Assembly (NCBI GenBank): GCA_030220185.1
Contig: JASPKZ010001231.1
Span: forward strand, 372,001 to 436,000
Length of the DNA: 64,000 nucleotides
Source of the DNA: Diploptera punctata
Lineage: Eukaryota > Arthropoda > Insecta > Blattodea > Blaberidae
Direction: 5' to 3'
The position numbers were made by a program, and so were the translations under genes. This document shows positions 1-10,285 of this stretch, in pieces. Under the pieces are notes generated by a model. That model was not told where the DNA came from, made no database searches, and was given only the letters and a program-made list of their open reading frames with translations. Every line of letters starts with the position of its first letter. Position 1 is the first letter of the stretch.

Positions 1-494
1 GAAGCTTATCTTGTCTGAATCATAAAAAACATACCTGAGGAATGCAATTTCAGAAGAGAGACTTTCTTCTTTGGGGAATATTACAATTCAGAAAGAACTT
101 CTACTGCGGTTAACAAAGACACACCCATTTCATGAAGATATCACTGAGAAGTTTGCAGCCTCAAAAGACCAAAGGATTGATTTGATGTGCAAGAAGTAGA
201 CCTGTTTAATAAGCATGTATACAAATATTTTTTCTTACTAGCTCTTCACCTAACTTATAAGCCACTAGCCGCCACTGCCTACAGGTGACCTACCGAAGAC
301 ATTTGCTCTTAAGTCTTCTGCTGCAAAAGGAGGCATAGTAAAAAGAAAGTTTATAAGATCCATCTTGCAATGACTATCAGTAATGGCAGTAAAACAGTTA
401 TATCTGGAATTGAAAAAAAGTGTAAAGTTGAAGTAGTCCTCCTTCAGAACATGACCTGTTAATATAAATATTACCAATATTAAGTTTAAATTAT
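1..494. other. Unassigned sequence
   Basis: No recognisable gene, RNA or repeat. The short minus-strand open frame at 265-552 runs into a SINE copy and has no recognisable protein similarity, so it is not called. Confidence 0.4.
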
Positions 495-672
495 CCACCG
501 CTGTGGTCTTGAGATAGCATGCTGCCTTGCCACACAGTGGGCCTGGGTACAATCAGCAGGACAAATTTCCTGGGTGATGGCTTTTTTGGGGATTTTCCTC
601 ACCTGTAAGACAAATGTCAGGAAACTTTAAGGCCCAAACAGTCCTCGAACATCATCTGGCCATCATATTCAT
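495..672 (+). repeat. SINE family S3, 5' part
   Basis: tRNA-derived SINE. The degraded tRNA-like head (CCACCGCTGTGGTCTTGAGA...) is followed by the body with 'cctgacatttgtcttacagg' on the opposite strand. The same body recurs at 15693-16012, 37505-37800, 38737-38955 and 42943-43172. Confidence 0.65.
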
Positions 673-825
673 CATTAATATATTCATTAAATTTAGGATT
701 AAGTCTCTCCTGGTGCATCATTACCGTCATCATCTATCATATCATCGGGGCAACATAACTCCACCTTCCAGGTGCCCCAACCTCAGAAGTGGATTACAAT
801 AATGCCATGGCAGGAGAGAATACCA
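673..825 (+). repeat. SINE family S6, 3' half
   Basis: Matches the 3' half of the more complete copy at 43580-43855 (shared 'tctatcatatcatcgggg' and 'ccttccaggtgc'). It directly abuts the S3 fragment, so this is a chimera or an adjacent insertion. Confidence 0.55.
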
Positions 826-1217
826 GAATGTTGAAATGACGAGGTGGCATTGAATAAATAAAAAAAAAGTTTAAATATTTCAAAAATTAAAAATGTTTTT
901 ACTGTAATTCGAAATTAGGAAAAGAATGGATAAAGGTAATCAAATAACACAACAAATTATGAAAACAATTTTCTTAATTTTTTCTAAAAAATCCAAGTTC
1001 ACAAACAATTAACAATATAATGCTAACTAAACAGTAACATATCTCACAACCTATTAAAATAATATTGAGCAATGCAAAAACATTAAATTAATATTTTTCT
1101 ACTTCAGTGTAAGTTATAATCAGAGGAAGAGAAACATTGACATGTTTATTGTGAGTGATGTCATTACACCATTGGCAGAAATTAGTTAGGTGAAACATTT
1201 TTGTTCTCTCTGTTATG
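826..1217. other. AT-rich, nothing recognised
   Basis: A-rich non-coding sequence between the SINE fragments and the Tigger-like element. No open frame, palindrome or known repeat seen. Confidence 0.4.
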
Positions 1218-2103
1218 CAGCAAAAGTTCCACATTCACGGTTCCCTTATTCGCGGGTTAAAAAATTACGACACAGTTCCTGTATTCACAGCTAAGAAAGT
1301 TCTTTATTTGCAGATTCAGTCGGTATTCTAGAAGGATTAGTATCCTTTATTAACAATCGCTAACTTTTTTTTTACTGCAGGCACGTGCCAAGGCAGCTTT
1401 TACAAAGAGTGATTCAAACCAAATGGACAAATTAATATCAAAGTAAAATAAGCCTTATTGTCACTAAACCTAAAGTTCATTGTTAAAAGCCATCACTGCC
1501 GTAATTCACATGCTGCTATGTCCGTTGATAAATGCCGCCCTCGCCACAATCAACTTGTCATTCATTCCAATAATTTTGATTGAATAACACGTGTTTCTTT
1601 TGCTTTGTTGCCAATTTATAATGTAGAGTAAAAGGAAAGAAAATTAGTTTCGAAACAGAAAAAAACTAGTGTTGCCGCTTAAAGTAAAAATAGAAATGTT
1701 TGACCGTTTACGTGTTGGTGAGTTGTTTGCATCTATATCATGCTGTTACAATGTTAATGAATCAGCTGTACAATTCATCAAGAAATCTGAAGACAAAATA
1801 AGGAATTGTATCGCTGAATTCACAGCTGAATATCAATCTGAATTGAAAGACCTTTTAAAAGCGGCAAAACAGGAAAAAAAAATAATAAGTTCTTTAAGCC
1901 CTTGCCTAAAGCTAACAGTAATAATTAATAGAAATTGTTCAAAATCTCTCGTAATTGATTTTATTTTGAAAAATTATATTTTATTTCGGAACTTTGGAAT
2001 GTATCCCCTATATGCCCTTACAAATTACCATTCCATATTCGTGGTTTCTGTATTCGCGGAACATTTGTGGAACATATCCCTCGCAAATAAGGAGCTTTTA
2101 CTG
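1218..2103 (+). mobile_element. pogo/Tigger-like DNA transposon, non-autonomous copy 1
   Basis: Terminal inverted repeats begin CAGCAAAAGTTCC on the left and, on the opposite strand, CAGTAAAAGCTCCTTATTCG on the right. A TA follows the right end; the left-hand TA appears mutated to TG. The element is 886 bp, too short for a complete transposase, and carries only a fragment of the N-terminal DNA-binding region. A second copy lies inverted at 23335-24210. CAG termini with TA targets fit the pogo/Tigger branch of the Tc1/mariner superfamily; that assignment rests on family knowledge. Confidence 0.6.
1630..1893 (+). pseudogene. Tigger-like transposase N-terminal HTH fragment
   Basis: Reads a psq-type helix-turn-helix (KIEMFDRLRVGELFASISC, then NVNESAVQFIKKSEDKI), the DNA-binding segment that in pogo/Tigger transposases recognises the element ends. 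Upstream, a KRK-rich start resembling the usual SSKRK leader is out of frame and the apparent ATG is followed directly by TAG. The CENP-B HTH and DDE catalytic domain are absent: after about 70 residues the frame leaves recognisable transposase sequence. The copy at 23551-23742 encodes the same piece, so the truncation predates both insertions. Not functional. Confidence 0.55.
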
Positions 2104-2185
2104 TATATTATGTCAAACAGAAAATACCATCATTTGGAGAAAAATTCTGGTTATGATATGGTTGGTTGGTTGGTTGGTATCTAAT

Positions 2186-2500
2186 GTCGAGCACTTGATA
2201 ATGAAATCATTCGCTCTCTTGCACTCCAATATTTAGCAGAAAGGCTGGTCTCTTCTACAAAAGCTGGATAACGGAGGAGATCATTTCTTTCCATATCTTC
2301 ATTTAAATTGCAAAAAGGGCATTTGGGTGAATCTGTTATGCCAATTCTGTGTAGGTGTTTATTCAAGCCCCATACCAATTCCCTCTTTCAACTTTTCTAT
2401 CCAGTCTCCCTTGACTGACCTCTTGTTTCTTTCGACCCTGATGGTATTAGAGTACTCGAGGCCTAGGGGTTCATTTCTCCTTCCTTCCTATACCTACTTT
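2186..2500 (-). mobile_element. LINE ORF2 C-terminal (RNase H tail) fragment
   Basis: Minus-strand translation contains GLNKHLHRIGITDSPKCPFC followed by NEDME and AKYWSARERM. This is the typical C-terminal tail of insect non-LTR retrotransposons with RNase H (His-Leu-x-Arg-Ile-Gly, then Cys-Pro-x-Cys and a YWxAR motif). Frames are broken upstream. Similar tails occur at 5215-5420 and 14690-14882. Confidence 0.6.
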
Positions 2501-2670
2501 CTCTCTATGGGTGATGTAACCACCACATGTGGTGCCTACTACTAAACGGTTACAACTAGTTTATTGTACTCCAATACAAACATGAAGCCTTGGTTATGAT
2601 ATACAATCTTTAAAAAACCAATTTGTCAGAATTTTACATAACAGCACATATCTACAATATGTTATTACTA

Positions 2671-3086
2671 AGGGGTGGATTTCTTTGACCTAAAAAATGG
2701 AAAATATGCATGCATTTATGACCTAAAAAAAGGTTTAAATATGACCTAAAAAGACAAAAATATGACCTTATAATTGAATGATTTTTTACCCACACTATAT
2801 TAATTGTTCATTCATATACATTTTCAGTTCGTATCATAAGAAAAAGGAAATCTTTTTCTATTGTCCAGTACAAACGTTTGCTACCTGTTATGAGAAACCT
2901 TCGAAACAAGTGTACTGTGAAACTGACAATTTTTATACAGATACAGTGTTGGTTATTTACAATTGCCTGATGACTATGCTATTAAAAAAACCAAAATATT
3001 ACTTTATCATAGAAATATGCAGAAGTATGACCAAAGATCTGAAAAAGTGAGAAATATGACTTTTAAGACCCAATAAAAACCACCTA
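2671..3086. mobile_element. Possible MITE with TATGACCTAAAAA motifs
   Basis: The left edge (GGGGTGGATTTC...GACCTAAAAA) and the reverse complement of the right edge (TAGGTGGTTTTTATTGGGTC) are loosely similar. The motif ATGACCTAAAAA repeats several times near the left edge. No clear TSD. The short open frame at 2778-3050 has no recognisable domain. Confidence 0.3.
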
Positions 3087-3245
3087 ATCTTAATAAGGCA
3101 TATATAAATGTTTTTACTTACTTGAAGCTTAGAATATAGGCTTTGCTAAAAATATGACATGTCATAGGAATCTGCTCCTTAGTTATTACTAGGGCTTGGA
3201 AGTTGAGAAAAATTTAATATTTGTAGAAAATAACACTGAGGTTTC

Positions 3246-3322
3246 TTTTAATTATTATGAGTTAGGTATTTTGGCTCACCTCATATGAGGTGAGTCAAAA
3301 TACCTAACTCATAATAATTGAG
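3246..3322. repeat. PLE-terminal-type palindrome
   Basis: Near-perfect inverted repeat centred on CTCATATGAG, arms about 35 bp (ATTATTATGAGTTAGG...). The TATGAGGTGAGTCA motif recurs at other palindromes here (6944, 10286, 16035, 36135), which carry PLE terminal sequence. Confidence 0.6.
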
Positions 3323-3368
3323 GAAAAATCTTTTTATTTTTATTTTATGTATGAAAATGAGGCCCAAC

Positions 3369-3369
<1 letters not shown>

Positions 3370-3413
<44 letters not shown>
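3370..3413. repeat. (TA)n microsatellite
   Basis: About 20 consecutive TA dinucleotides. Short open frames crossing it are artefacts. Confidence 0.95.
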
Positions 3414-3415
<2 letters not shown>

Positions 3416-4110
3416 TTTGGGTCATTATATGCCAGAAAATGGTAGGTTTTATTTGTCCTTTTTCAACTTTTTTTTTTTTTGGCTTATTGGGGTTCTTTTT
3501 CAGCCCTTTTTTTTTAGGTCTTAACAGCTTTTTTTTTGCAACTTTACCTTCTTTTGACCACATTTATGACATTTGTATAATTCAAGAATCTGCTGAGTCT
3601 AGTCTCAATTCCACCTTCTTTTAAAAATAGTATCTAGTTTTACTTTCTAAAAGACTTCACATTGCAAACACTTTTGTACTGCGAGAAACTATTGAACCCT
3701 CACAAATATTCTGTTATTTTTAACAGCCTACTGACCACCTGAACTATTGTATTTAGACTCCAAATTTTCTAAGAAGTTGCCATTTTATGAAAATTACCTC
3801 GAGCAGAGGGTGAAGGCAGTGGGGTTGTCTTTATCCACTCATTACCAACTGCAACACTTTTTCGTCCTTTTTAAAGTTTTATGTCTTTTTTTAAGACTTT
3901 TATAGGTCCACAACTTCCAAGCCCTAGTTATTACATGATATGACTTGTGGTATAAACACTGTTTAGATGATGAAAGTAGAAACTAAACATTTTATATGTT
4001 CAAAAAAAGTATTTTGTTCATTGCAGTTTGTTTGATGAACAAAGAGGAAATGATTCATGTCTTTTATGTCTTTTGGGCTAAATGGCCGTGGTCTGGTTTT
4101 ATTAACACTC

Positions 4111-4144
4111 AACGTTTCGTCTACTACTGCAGTAGACATCTCAG
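4111..4144 (-). ncRNA. Hammerhead-like ribozyme core, damaged
   Basis: Minus strand reads CTGAGATG (one base short of CTGANGA), stem II GTCTAC/GTAGAC, then GAAACGTT. The stem III sequence ACGT is self-complementary and the cleavage triplet would be GUU. The conserved-box deletion probably inactivates it. Confidence 0.45.
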
Positions 4145-4415
4145 GAGATACATGCGTGCTCTATGACCTAACTCTTCAAATGTCTGCTGCAGACTGGCTG
4201 TGCGTTGGAAATCATGTCCTTATTTATAGTTGAGTATTGTGTGGTGATGTTTTCTATATGGTCCATTACCAATAAAAAAATAGCTTCAAAGTAATGGACT
4301 ATAGAAAACATCACCACACAATACTCAACCATAAATAAGGACATGATTTCCAATGCACAGCCAGTCTGCAGCCGACATTTGAAGAGTTAGGAGATCATAG
4401 AGCATTCAGAATCTC

Positions 4416-4462
4416 CTGAGGATGTCTACTGCAGTAGTAGGTGAAACATTAAGTGTTAATAA
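4416..4462 (+). ncRNA. Hammerhead-like ribozyme core
   Basis: CTGAGGA, then GTCTAC-loop-GTAGGT as stem II, then GAAAC. The stem III region differs from the opposite arm (ACATTAAGTGT instead of ACGT). Same position in the palindrome arm as the minus-strand core at 4111-4144. Confidence 0.45.
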
Positions 4463-4707
4463 AACCAGACCACGGCCATTTAGCCCAAAAGACATAAAAG
4501 ACATGAATCAAGACATTCTACAATTTTACATAAAGAGGAAATGACTTGGTACTGTATGGATATGTTGCACTTCCATATTTTATGTTTTATATAATAGGAC
4601 CTTTCTTTTGTTCAAATTTATTCTGTATTTAGTTTTAATATTTTTTTTTATATTTATAGATAATGAGATACCATATATTATGCATATGGCACTCATTTAC
4701 AAGTCTG

Positions 4708-4865
4708 TACCAGTATATCCCCATGTGGAGACAGTGGGTGCTCCCAAGTAGGAGTTTCTTAACCAGCATAATTTAGTTATGCTTGTTTCCTTACAAATGT
4801 CAGTGAGTGATATGTGGTTAGCACATTATCTCAAAGAGATATCCAGTAGGCAGCTAAGGTATTTA
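4708..4865 (-). repeat. SINE family S1, truncated
   Basis: Matches the tail of S1 (CATGTGGAGACA...GTTTCTTAACCAG...ACATGTGGTTAGCACAT), as in the longer copy at 54345-54735. The tRNA-like head is missing. Confidence 0.6.
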
Positions 4866-4874
4866 TTAATATTT

Positions 4875-5175
4875 CAAGAGAAAAATGTATGCCTAAACTG
4901 GGATTTGAACCTAAGGTCTCTGGTTCTCCGAAACAGCACACTAAACCATTGTGCTACTTAGGCATCTCACTTTAAATGGACATTTTTCTCTTTCTTATAT
5001 AATCCTGTGCTCCAGAAGCTGTAAACATTCGTTCTACACACCAGCTGGCTGCTTCTTATTCAAGAAGACTTTAATGGGATTTAACACTATTATTATAGCC
5101 AGTAAAGCTCATATTTTCAATGTTTTCGTTTTAAATTCATCACTCGTACTGAAGGACAAATTAATATTTAAAGAA
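4875..5175 (-). repeat. SINE family S5 (variant with GCCTAAGTAGCAC head)
   Basis: The minus strand begins with a tRNA-like segment (GATGCCTAAGTAGCACAATG ... GGTTCAAATCCC, A- and B-box-like), followed by a body shared with the other S5 copies (AAGAAGACTTT, TAGCCAGTA). The intact cloverleaf ends pair poorly, so this is SINE-derived rather than a tRNA gene. Confidence 0.6.
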
Positions 5176-5214
5176 TATTAAATATAAAATGTAATTAAAT
5201 ATAAAATGGAATAT

Positions 5215-5420
5215 TTTAGTAAAGAAGCCAGATATTATTTCAGAAATTCCACATAAAACTACAGTAGCAAAATTTAGACTGCTTACAGAACATGATTATT
5301 TGGCCAAACATTTATATAAAATAGGAATTTTCACGAATCCAAATTGTCCTCTATGCAACAAAGATGAAGAAATGAATGAAGAACATCTACAAACCTGTGA
5401 AGTATTGTTCATTTATTCAT
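5215..5420 (+). mobile_element. LINE ORF2 C-terminal (RNase H tail) fragment
   Basis: Translates, without a stop, as KFRLLTEHDYLAKHLYKIG followed by NPNCPLCNKDEEMNEEHL. This is the tail downstream of the RNase H domain in arthropod LINEs. It breaks off into S5 sequence. Confidence 0.65.
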
Positions 5421-5432
5421 TTTTAAACATCT

Positions 5433-5731
5433 TGATGATGGACAAATTATATTTGAAAAGAAAAATATGCGCCTAGACTGGGGTTTGAACTCAGGACCTT
5501 TGACTCTCTATGTCAATGCTGTATCCAAGTGAGCTACCTAGGCCTCCAATCTAAATGCGTATTTTTCTCTTCTACATAGTTAATTCCCTAACCCCGAATG
5601 CTACAAGCCGTTGCTACGATTTTTGCAAATGGCAGCTCCTTTGTTAAGAAGACTTTTTATTGGGAATTTAAACATTACTTATATAGCCAGTAGTGCTTCT
5701 TTTAATGTTCATATTATTCGTTTTTAAAATC
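5433..5731 (-). repeat. SINE family S5, interrupted by piggyBac-like element
   Basis: The minus-strand tRNA-like head (GCCTAGGTAGCTCACTTGGA ... GGTCCTGAGTTCAAACCCC) is followed by a body running to the TTAA at 5732. The sequence resumes after the TTAA at 6440-6443. Confidence 0.65.
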
Positions 5732-5735
5732 TTAA

Positions 5736-6439
5736 CTCACATTCAGTACCAGGCACTGAGCAGGGCATTTAAACCCACAGGCCAGCCATTTAAACCCATA
5801 GGCCAGCCATTTAAATACCCCAGCTACCCTTTCCGTGGCACTTCAGAAAATGGACCATTATTCACAAACTATTAGTCCTAGAAAATTCAAATTTTGTACA
5901 TACCTAAAGGAGATATCTAGTAGGATTTGATGGTGAAATAACTTGGGTGATTGACATCACATGGTATCGGCATATCAATTTCAGGAAGTGGAAGTTCATC
6001 TTCACTTTCACTTTGTGAATCTTCTAATTCAGGAATCAGTTCATCACCTGAATCATCATTATACAAAATATTCACTAATTCTTCTTCAGTGAGATATTTT
6101 TCTTTCGCCATGGTTTCACTCACGCACAAACAACAGCACGATAACGAGAAACATATACGACTGCATTGGAGCCTGAAGACAAGTTTGGGTGAACGAATTC
6201 CATGTGTCGTTTGTTTTAAAAATAAAAGGGGATTCACCAAGGTTAAACGTGTCACGGGAATAGAAAATGTACATTTACATGCCGTCTATGATCTCCAAGA
6301 CATACTAAGCCAACACAATATTTAGGCGCTGAACATAAATGCAGTTTGTTTGCGCCCGCTCTAAAATGAGTTAACTGACCGACGGCCACATACACGATAG
6401 CTCTTTAAACGCCTTAACTGGTTTATGGTACTGAATGTG
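5736..6439 (-). mobile_element. Short piggyBac-like element
   Basis: Bounded by TTAA at 5732-5735 and 6440-6443. The inner termini share CACATTCAGTACC in inverted orientation (the left end has two extra bases). It is inserted exactly at the TTAA of CATCTTAATGATGG in an S5 SINE: the uninterrupted sequence is visible near 59700. At 704 bp it is internally deleted. It retains a minus-strand open frame beginning MAKEKYLTEEEL and rich in D/E/S, like the acidic N-terminus of piggyBac transposases. Confidence 0.75.
5917..6111 (-). pseudogene. piggyBac-like transposase N-terminal acidic fragment
   Basis: From an ATG at 6109-6111 the frame reads MAKEKYLTEEELVNIL, then acidic runs such as SGDELIPELEDSQSESEDEL, and ends at a stop after about 64 residues. 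piggyBac transposases start with this kind of disordered acidic region; the catalytic DDD domain and Cys-rich domain are absent. The upstream in-frame extension to 6255 lies in non-conserved sequence. It sits inside TTAA-flanked termini, so it is the remnant of an internally deleted transposon. Confidence 0.5.
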
Positions 6440-6465
6440 TTAATGTTGGACAAATTATATTTGGA

Positions 6466-6799
6466 TAGAGCATTGACATAGAGAGTCAAAGGTCCTGGGT
6501 TCAAACCCCAGTTTAGGCGTATATTTTTTCTTTTCAAATATAATTTGTCCATCATTAAGATGTTTAAAAACGAATAATATGAAAATTAAAAGAAGCACTA
6601 CTGGCTTTATAAGTAATGTTTAAATTCCCAATAAAAAGTCTCCTTAACAAAGGAGCCGCCATTTGCAAAAATCGTAGCAACGGCTCATAGCATTTAGGGT
6701 TAGGGAATTAACTATGTAGAAGAGAAAAATATGTGTTTAGATTGGAGGCCTAGGTAGCTCACTTGGATAGAGCATTGACATAGAGAGTCAAAGGTTCTG
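6466..6799 (+). repeat. SINE family S5, tandem unit plus second head
   Basis: Starts mid-head (TAGAGCATTGACATAGAGAG), continues through the full body (GCCGCCATTTGCAAAAATCG), then a second head (GGCCTAGGTAGCTCACTTGG) at about 6748 that breaks off at 6799. The head-to-head distance is about 283 bp, like the dimer at 59418-59883. Confidence 0.65.
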
Positions 6800-6943
6800 T
6801 TGGATCCACCATAGAGAAATATTGGAGAGCAAGAATGTTAATGGCTTTGTTGCCAAGGCCCAGCATTTGAAAACAACATGTTTAAAGAGAAAATTTTATG
6901 TTAAATTAATGTTGGGAAGTAAACATTATGAGGTACATAATCA

Positions 6944-7141
6944 TTGAAATTCATCAGAGAACATTTTTTGACAACTCACCTCATAAATTTCGTGTTTTTC
7001 ACGAAACCGCAGTTTCAAACGTAATCATGTCCATCTTCATCATGAGTCGGAGATATGGCTGAAGATGGACATGATTACGTTTGTAACTGCGATGGAATTT
7101 ATGAGGTGAGTTGTCAAAAAATGTTCTCCGACGAATTTCAA
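6944..7141. repeat. PLE terminal palindrome with hammerhead cores
   Basis: Inverted repeat, arms about 90 bp, with outer GAAATTCATCAGAGAACATT / complementary end and inner CATGTCCATCTTCA. It contains the CTCACCTCATAAATT motif typical of the palindromic PLE ends in this window. Confidence 0.65.
7005..7040 (-). ncRNA. Hammerhead-like ribozyme core
   Basis: Minus strand: ATGAAGA (C3 replaced by A), a weak stem II, then GAAACTGCGGTT. Stem III ACTGCGGT can self-pair with one wobble type and the cleavage triplet is GUU. The partner arm at 7059-7093 has an intact CTGAAGA but GTAAC in place of GAAAC, so each arm has one damaged box. Confidence 0.4.
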
Positions 7142-7390
7142 AGAAAATTTTATGCCTAAATGGGGTTTTAACCCAAGGTCTCTGGTTCTCCAAATCAGTG
7201 CACTAAACCTTTGGACTACTTAGGCATCTCACTGTAAATGGAATTTTTTTTTTCTCTTACAAATATTAATTTGCCCTTCAGCATGAGTGATAAATTTAAA
7301 TAACATTGAAAATGTATGCTTTACTGTCTATAATAGTAGTGTTAAAATCCTATTAAAGTCCTCTTGAATATCAAGCAGTCAGATTGCATG
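7142..7390 (-). repeat. SINE S5 variant copy
   Basis: tRNA-like head on the minus strand (GATGCCTAAGTAGTCC ... GGGTTAAAACCCC), followed by the S5-variant body. Confidence 0.5.
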
Positions 7391-7454
7391 TAGAATGAAT
7401 GTAAACAGCCTCCAATGCAAAAGTTTATATAAGAGAGAGAGAGAAAAATTTGTG

Positions 7455-7625
7455 TTCAGCGAGATGCCTAAGTAGCATAGCAGTTTATTGTGTTGCTCTG
7501 GTATGGAGAACCAGAGACGTTGGGTTTAAATCCCAGTTTAGGTGTACATTTTTTTTTAAATATTAATTTGGCTTTCAGTGTGAGTGATAAATTTAAAATA
7601 AAAACATTGAAAACTAAAGTATTGC
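7455..7625 (+). repeat. SINE S5 variant copy
   Basis: Plus-strand head GATGCCTAAGTAGCATAGC ... GGGTTTAAATCCCAG, followed by a T-rich run and the shared tail (GTGAGTGATAAATTTAAA). Confidence 0.5.
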
Positions 7626-7639
7626 ATGGATTGGAAAGT

Positions 7640-7975
7640 CGATTAAATTTTGCTCAGAGGCACTAATTTAGGCTTGAGGTTCTTTTACAAGCCTCAAAAT
7701 CTTCAGACTCGGGACCCACAGTTTAAAGTCCATGTAAGTCTTCCGGGAGGAACTTTAAGCCATGGGTCCCATGTCTGAAGATTTTCAGGCTCATAAAAGA
7801 TCCTTAAGCCTGAATAAAAATGCCTCTAAGCAAAATATATTGATCTCAACATCCTAGTAATAACTTAGTTGCCTACTAGATGCCTCATTGGGTTGATATG
7901 TTGACAGCATACCATTCATGACATCTGTGGGCAAATGAGAATAACTAAATTAATGGTCTAGTAATTCCTAACAAA
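7640..7975. repeat. Two SINE S1 fragments in inverted orientation
   Basis: 7640-7735 is minus-oriented S1 (AAATCTTCAGACTCGGGACC) and 7736-7975 is plus-oriented S1 (GGGTCCCATGTCTGAAGATT through the tail). Together they form an imperfect palindrome around 7735. Both lack the tRNA head. Confidence 0.55.
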
Positions 7976-9055
7976 GGAGAGCTAAGTCTCAACATTGGAC
8001 TGTTATGCCAAGCAAGATTATATATATATGTATTTTTTTTTTCAAATAATTTGTTAATACCTGTACTGTACTCTGTTTAAGTTTTTATACATCCCTCTTT
8101 CCAATTCAAGCTTATATGGGCTGCCTCACCTTTTCACGAGATGTACAGTCTATGCTTGCAATGCACTTACATTTCAATATATGAAATAATTGTCCTAGCT
8201 TTGGTTATTATACTATTTCTTTTAACTACAACTGTATAGACATAATTGAACCTTATTTCATAATCAGCAATGTAGATTCTTTTTCTGATTATATTATGAC
8301 ATATTTTTCATTCAGAATAACAAAAACAAACTTATGAATTTTTTAATTCCTAGCAAGCAAGATTTGTTTTCTAAGTTCATTCATCCAACACAGAAACTAG
8401 CTGATATTGGTCATCCAATTCATTCTATTTGAGAATGGAAATTAATTTCTCCAAAACATGTCCAGGTGAAAGAAAAAGTGACTGCAATTTTATGATTCAT
8501 TATACAAGATAAAGATTACAATTTTGAAGATTGTAAATTGCTATCTTTAAACACCGACTACATTATTTGATAAAAGAAAGCAAATTCTGATATTTCCAAA
8601 ACATACATATTTGAACAATATTCTACCTTCTAACCACATTGGTTAGCCAGTAGCAATTGAGACTTTTGCTTGCATTCTTGTCATCATCACCAAGTAAGTG
8701 GACATAGCTTTGAATCTTCTTCCAATCAACCAGAAATCTTTGATTGTCTTTCTACTGAATCATTATCTGGGGGGCAAGAGGGATAGAAATGCCATTAGGT
8801 AATAATTGCATTGTTGTTCTCTAATCGCTTGACCTTTATGTGCTGAATCAAATTTTCAGAAGTTACTTGTTTCATTGAGATGGTAAAGGTATTATCGCCT
8901 CACTATGATGGTTATCCAGTGACTCGCTTTGTTTTCCTGCAGCTGTTATGTATAATTAAATACAAAGATGCAAACTACCATAATAATACTACTATAATAA
9001 TTCCACATGTTAATCATTGTCACGTGGCACCTGCTTTTATATAAATGGACAACCA
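7976..9055. other. Intergenic sequence, nothing recognised
   Basis: About 1.1 kb of AT-rich single-copy-looking DNA. No open frame over 60 codons, no SINE head and no palindrome seen. Confidence 0.4.
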
Positions 9056-9330
9056 TCATATCATCTTCATCATGATCTTCAAGGTATGGGTCTGTTGGCC
9101 CGTTCTGTCCGAATATTGCTTTGGGGAATTCCAGATTTTTTATATTTCCTCATAGCAGGTAACCGGCCTGCTGCCAAGTAAATCCAATGGTGGGGCTGCC
9201 ACCTCAAAGCATTTGAACATGCTTCCATCTGTACAAACCCCAGGTGGAGGGCTCCCTCTTCCACTTGTCTCGCCTTTATTGAAGCTGGAACCATCATGGT
9301 GAGGTGATAATAAAGTGATCCCACTATAGG
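9056..9330 (-). repeat. Unclassified repeat fragment
   Basis: Relatively GC-rich segment with two overlapping minus-strand open frames, running straight into SINE S4. It looks like the 3' end of an old retroelement, but no diagnostic domain can be named. Confidence 0.3.
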
Positions 9331-9605
9331 TCATAGGAAACCTTCGGGGGCAGTAGGAGGTTAAATGCTCCCACTTTTTCTAGACAATCGGCACTTGATA
9401 TCAGCTGGACTGTCAATCCTGCGTGACGCCACCTTTACCCCCAGAAAATAGTCTAGTGCTCATTTCTATTAGAGGCTAAGTCGACCCCAGGGTCATGGTG
9501 CCACCAGAATGTTTGGGTCAGTTTAAAAATCCTGACCGTACTGGGACTTGAACCCTCGACTTTCCAATTTGTAGCTTATTGGCTTATTCAACTACACTAT
9601 GGCAT
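9331..9605 (-). repeat. SINE family S4
   Basis: Shares GTAGGAGGTTAA, CATGGTGCCACCAGAATGTT and CAGTTTAAAAATCCTGA with 55545-55806. The right edge on the minus strand looks tRNA-like (GGTCAAGTCCC-type B box: GACTTGAACCCTCGAC on plus). Confidence 0.6.
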
Positions 9606-9888
9606 GCCTCTTTCATTGAGATGACTATAATAATTTTGCATCATGATTAAATTCCATCTTTTCACAAAATCCTAAATTTTTTATTTTAGTTAGAAAAAAT
9701 ATCATTGCTTCTGGAATTTTATCTCAAAGTAATTAATTTCTTTATAATCAAATAATAATAATTTTCAGGAATTCATGGTTATTTTTACCCTGCATTTATG
9801 TGGAATACTTCTTTGGTTAAATTTTCCAATGAAATGTAAAATGGTTTAACTTGTTATGGATCTTAACTAAAATATTACAATTTTACTT
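9606..9888. other. AT-rich, nothing recognised
   Basis: No coding or repeat signal seen. Confidence 0.4.
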
Positions 9889-10011
9889 TGAAAACCAGTT
9901 ATAATGGCTGGGAGACCCGACATGCTGACCACATTTCACCCCTACAGTGGCTAGATGATCGTCTACCTCTGTTATTAGAACAAGCGGATATGATGCCAGC
10001 AGCTGGCTGGA
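9889..10011 (+). repeat. SINE family S2, 3' fragment
   Basis: Matches the 3' half of S2 at 15326-15672 (TATAATGG...GACCCGACATG, GATGATCGTCTACCTCTG). Confidence 0.6.
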
Positions 10012-10285
10012 ATTAATTTTTTTATACCTAGAAATTTTTCTTTTGTACAGAGTGTGGAATGGGGTCAACTCAGTTTTGAGAGGACAGTGTAAGTAACTAT
10101 TTGATAGGAGAAGCAGCAAAATATAATACATTTATGGTTAAAGACTAATATTTTACAATGAAAATGTAATGTTTATTAAAAACTACATAAACATTTAAGA
10201 AATATAAACAGAATTAAACTGCTGTTAAGAAAACTGAAGCTAAAGTTGACGGACTGCATCACAGTAATTGTTTGACTCTCTGTTA

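Larger units (their letters stand above)
3190..3926. mobile_element. hAT-like non-autonomous element
   Basis: A 16-bp perfect terminal inverted repeat TAGGGCTTGGAAGTTG is flanked by the 8-bp direct repeat GTTATTAC at 3182-3189 and 3927-3934. An 8-bp TSD is the hallmark of the hAT superfamily. The 737-bp interior has no transposase. It contains a PLE-type palindrome (3246-3322) and a TA microsatellite, both probably later insertions or expansions. Confidence 0.75.
4051..4510. mobile_element. PLE terminal repeats in head-to-head palindrome
   Basis: Inverted repeat with arms 4051-4269 and 4291-4510 and a 21-bp loop. The outer parts (GGCCGTGGTCTGG, CAACGTTTCGTCTAC) match the terminal repeats of the PLE at 44780-46939, so this is a diverged family of the same kind with no coding region left. 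Each arm carries a hammerhead-like core. Confidence 0.7.

Noticed and set aside
3318..3563. Open frames with poly-Tyr/Ile or Lys runs
   Set aside because: Translations of the (TA)n microsatellite and T/A tracts.
4888..4968. tRNA genes (also at 5467, 6748, 7464, 59450, 59745)
   Set aside because: Heads have A and B boxes but the acceptor stems are imperfect, and each is followed by a conserved repeat body; they are SINE heads.
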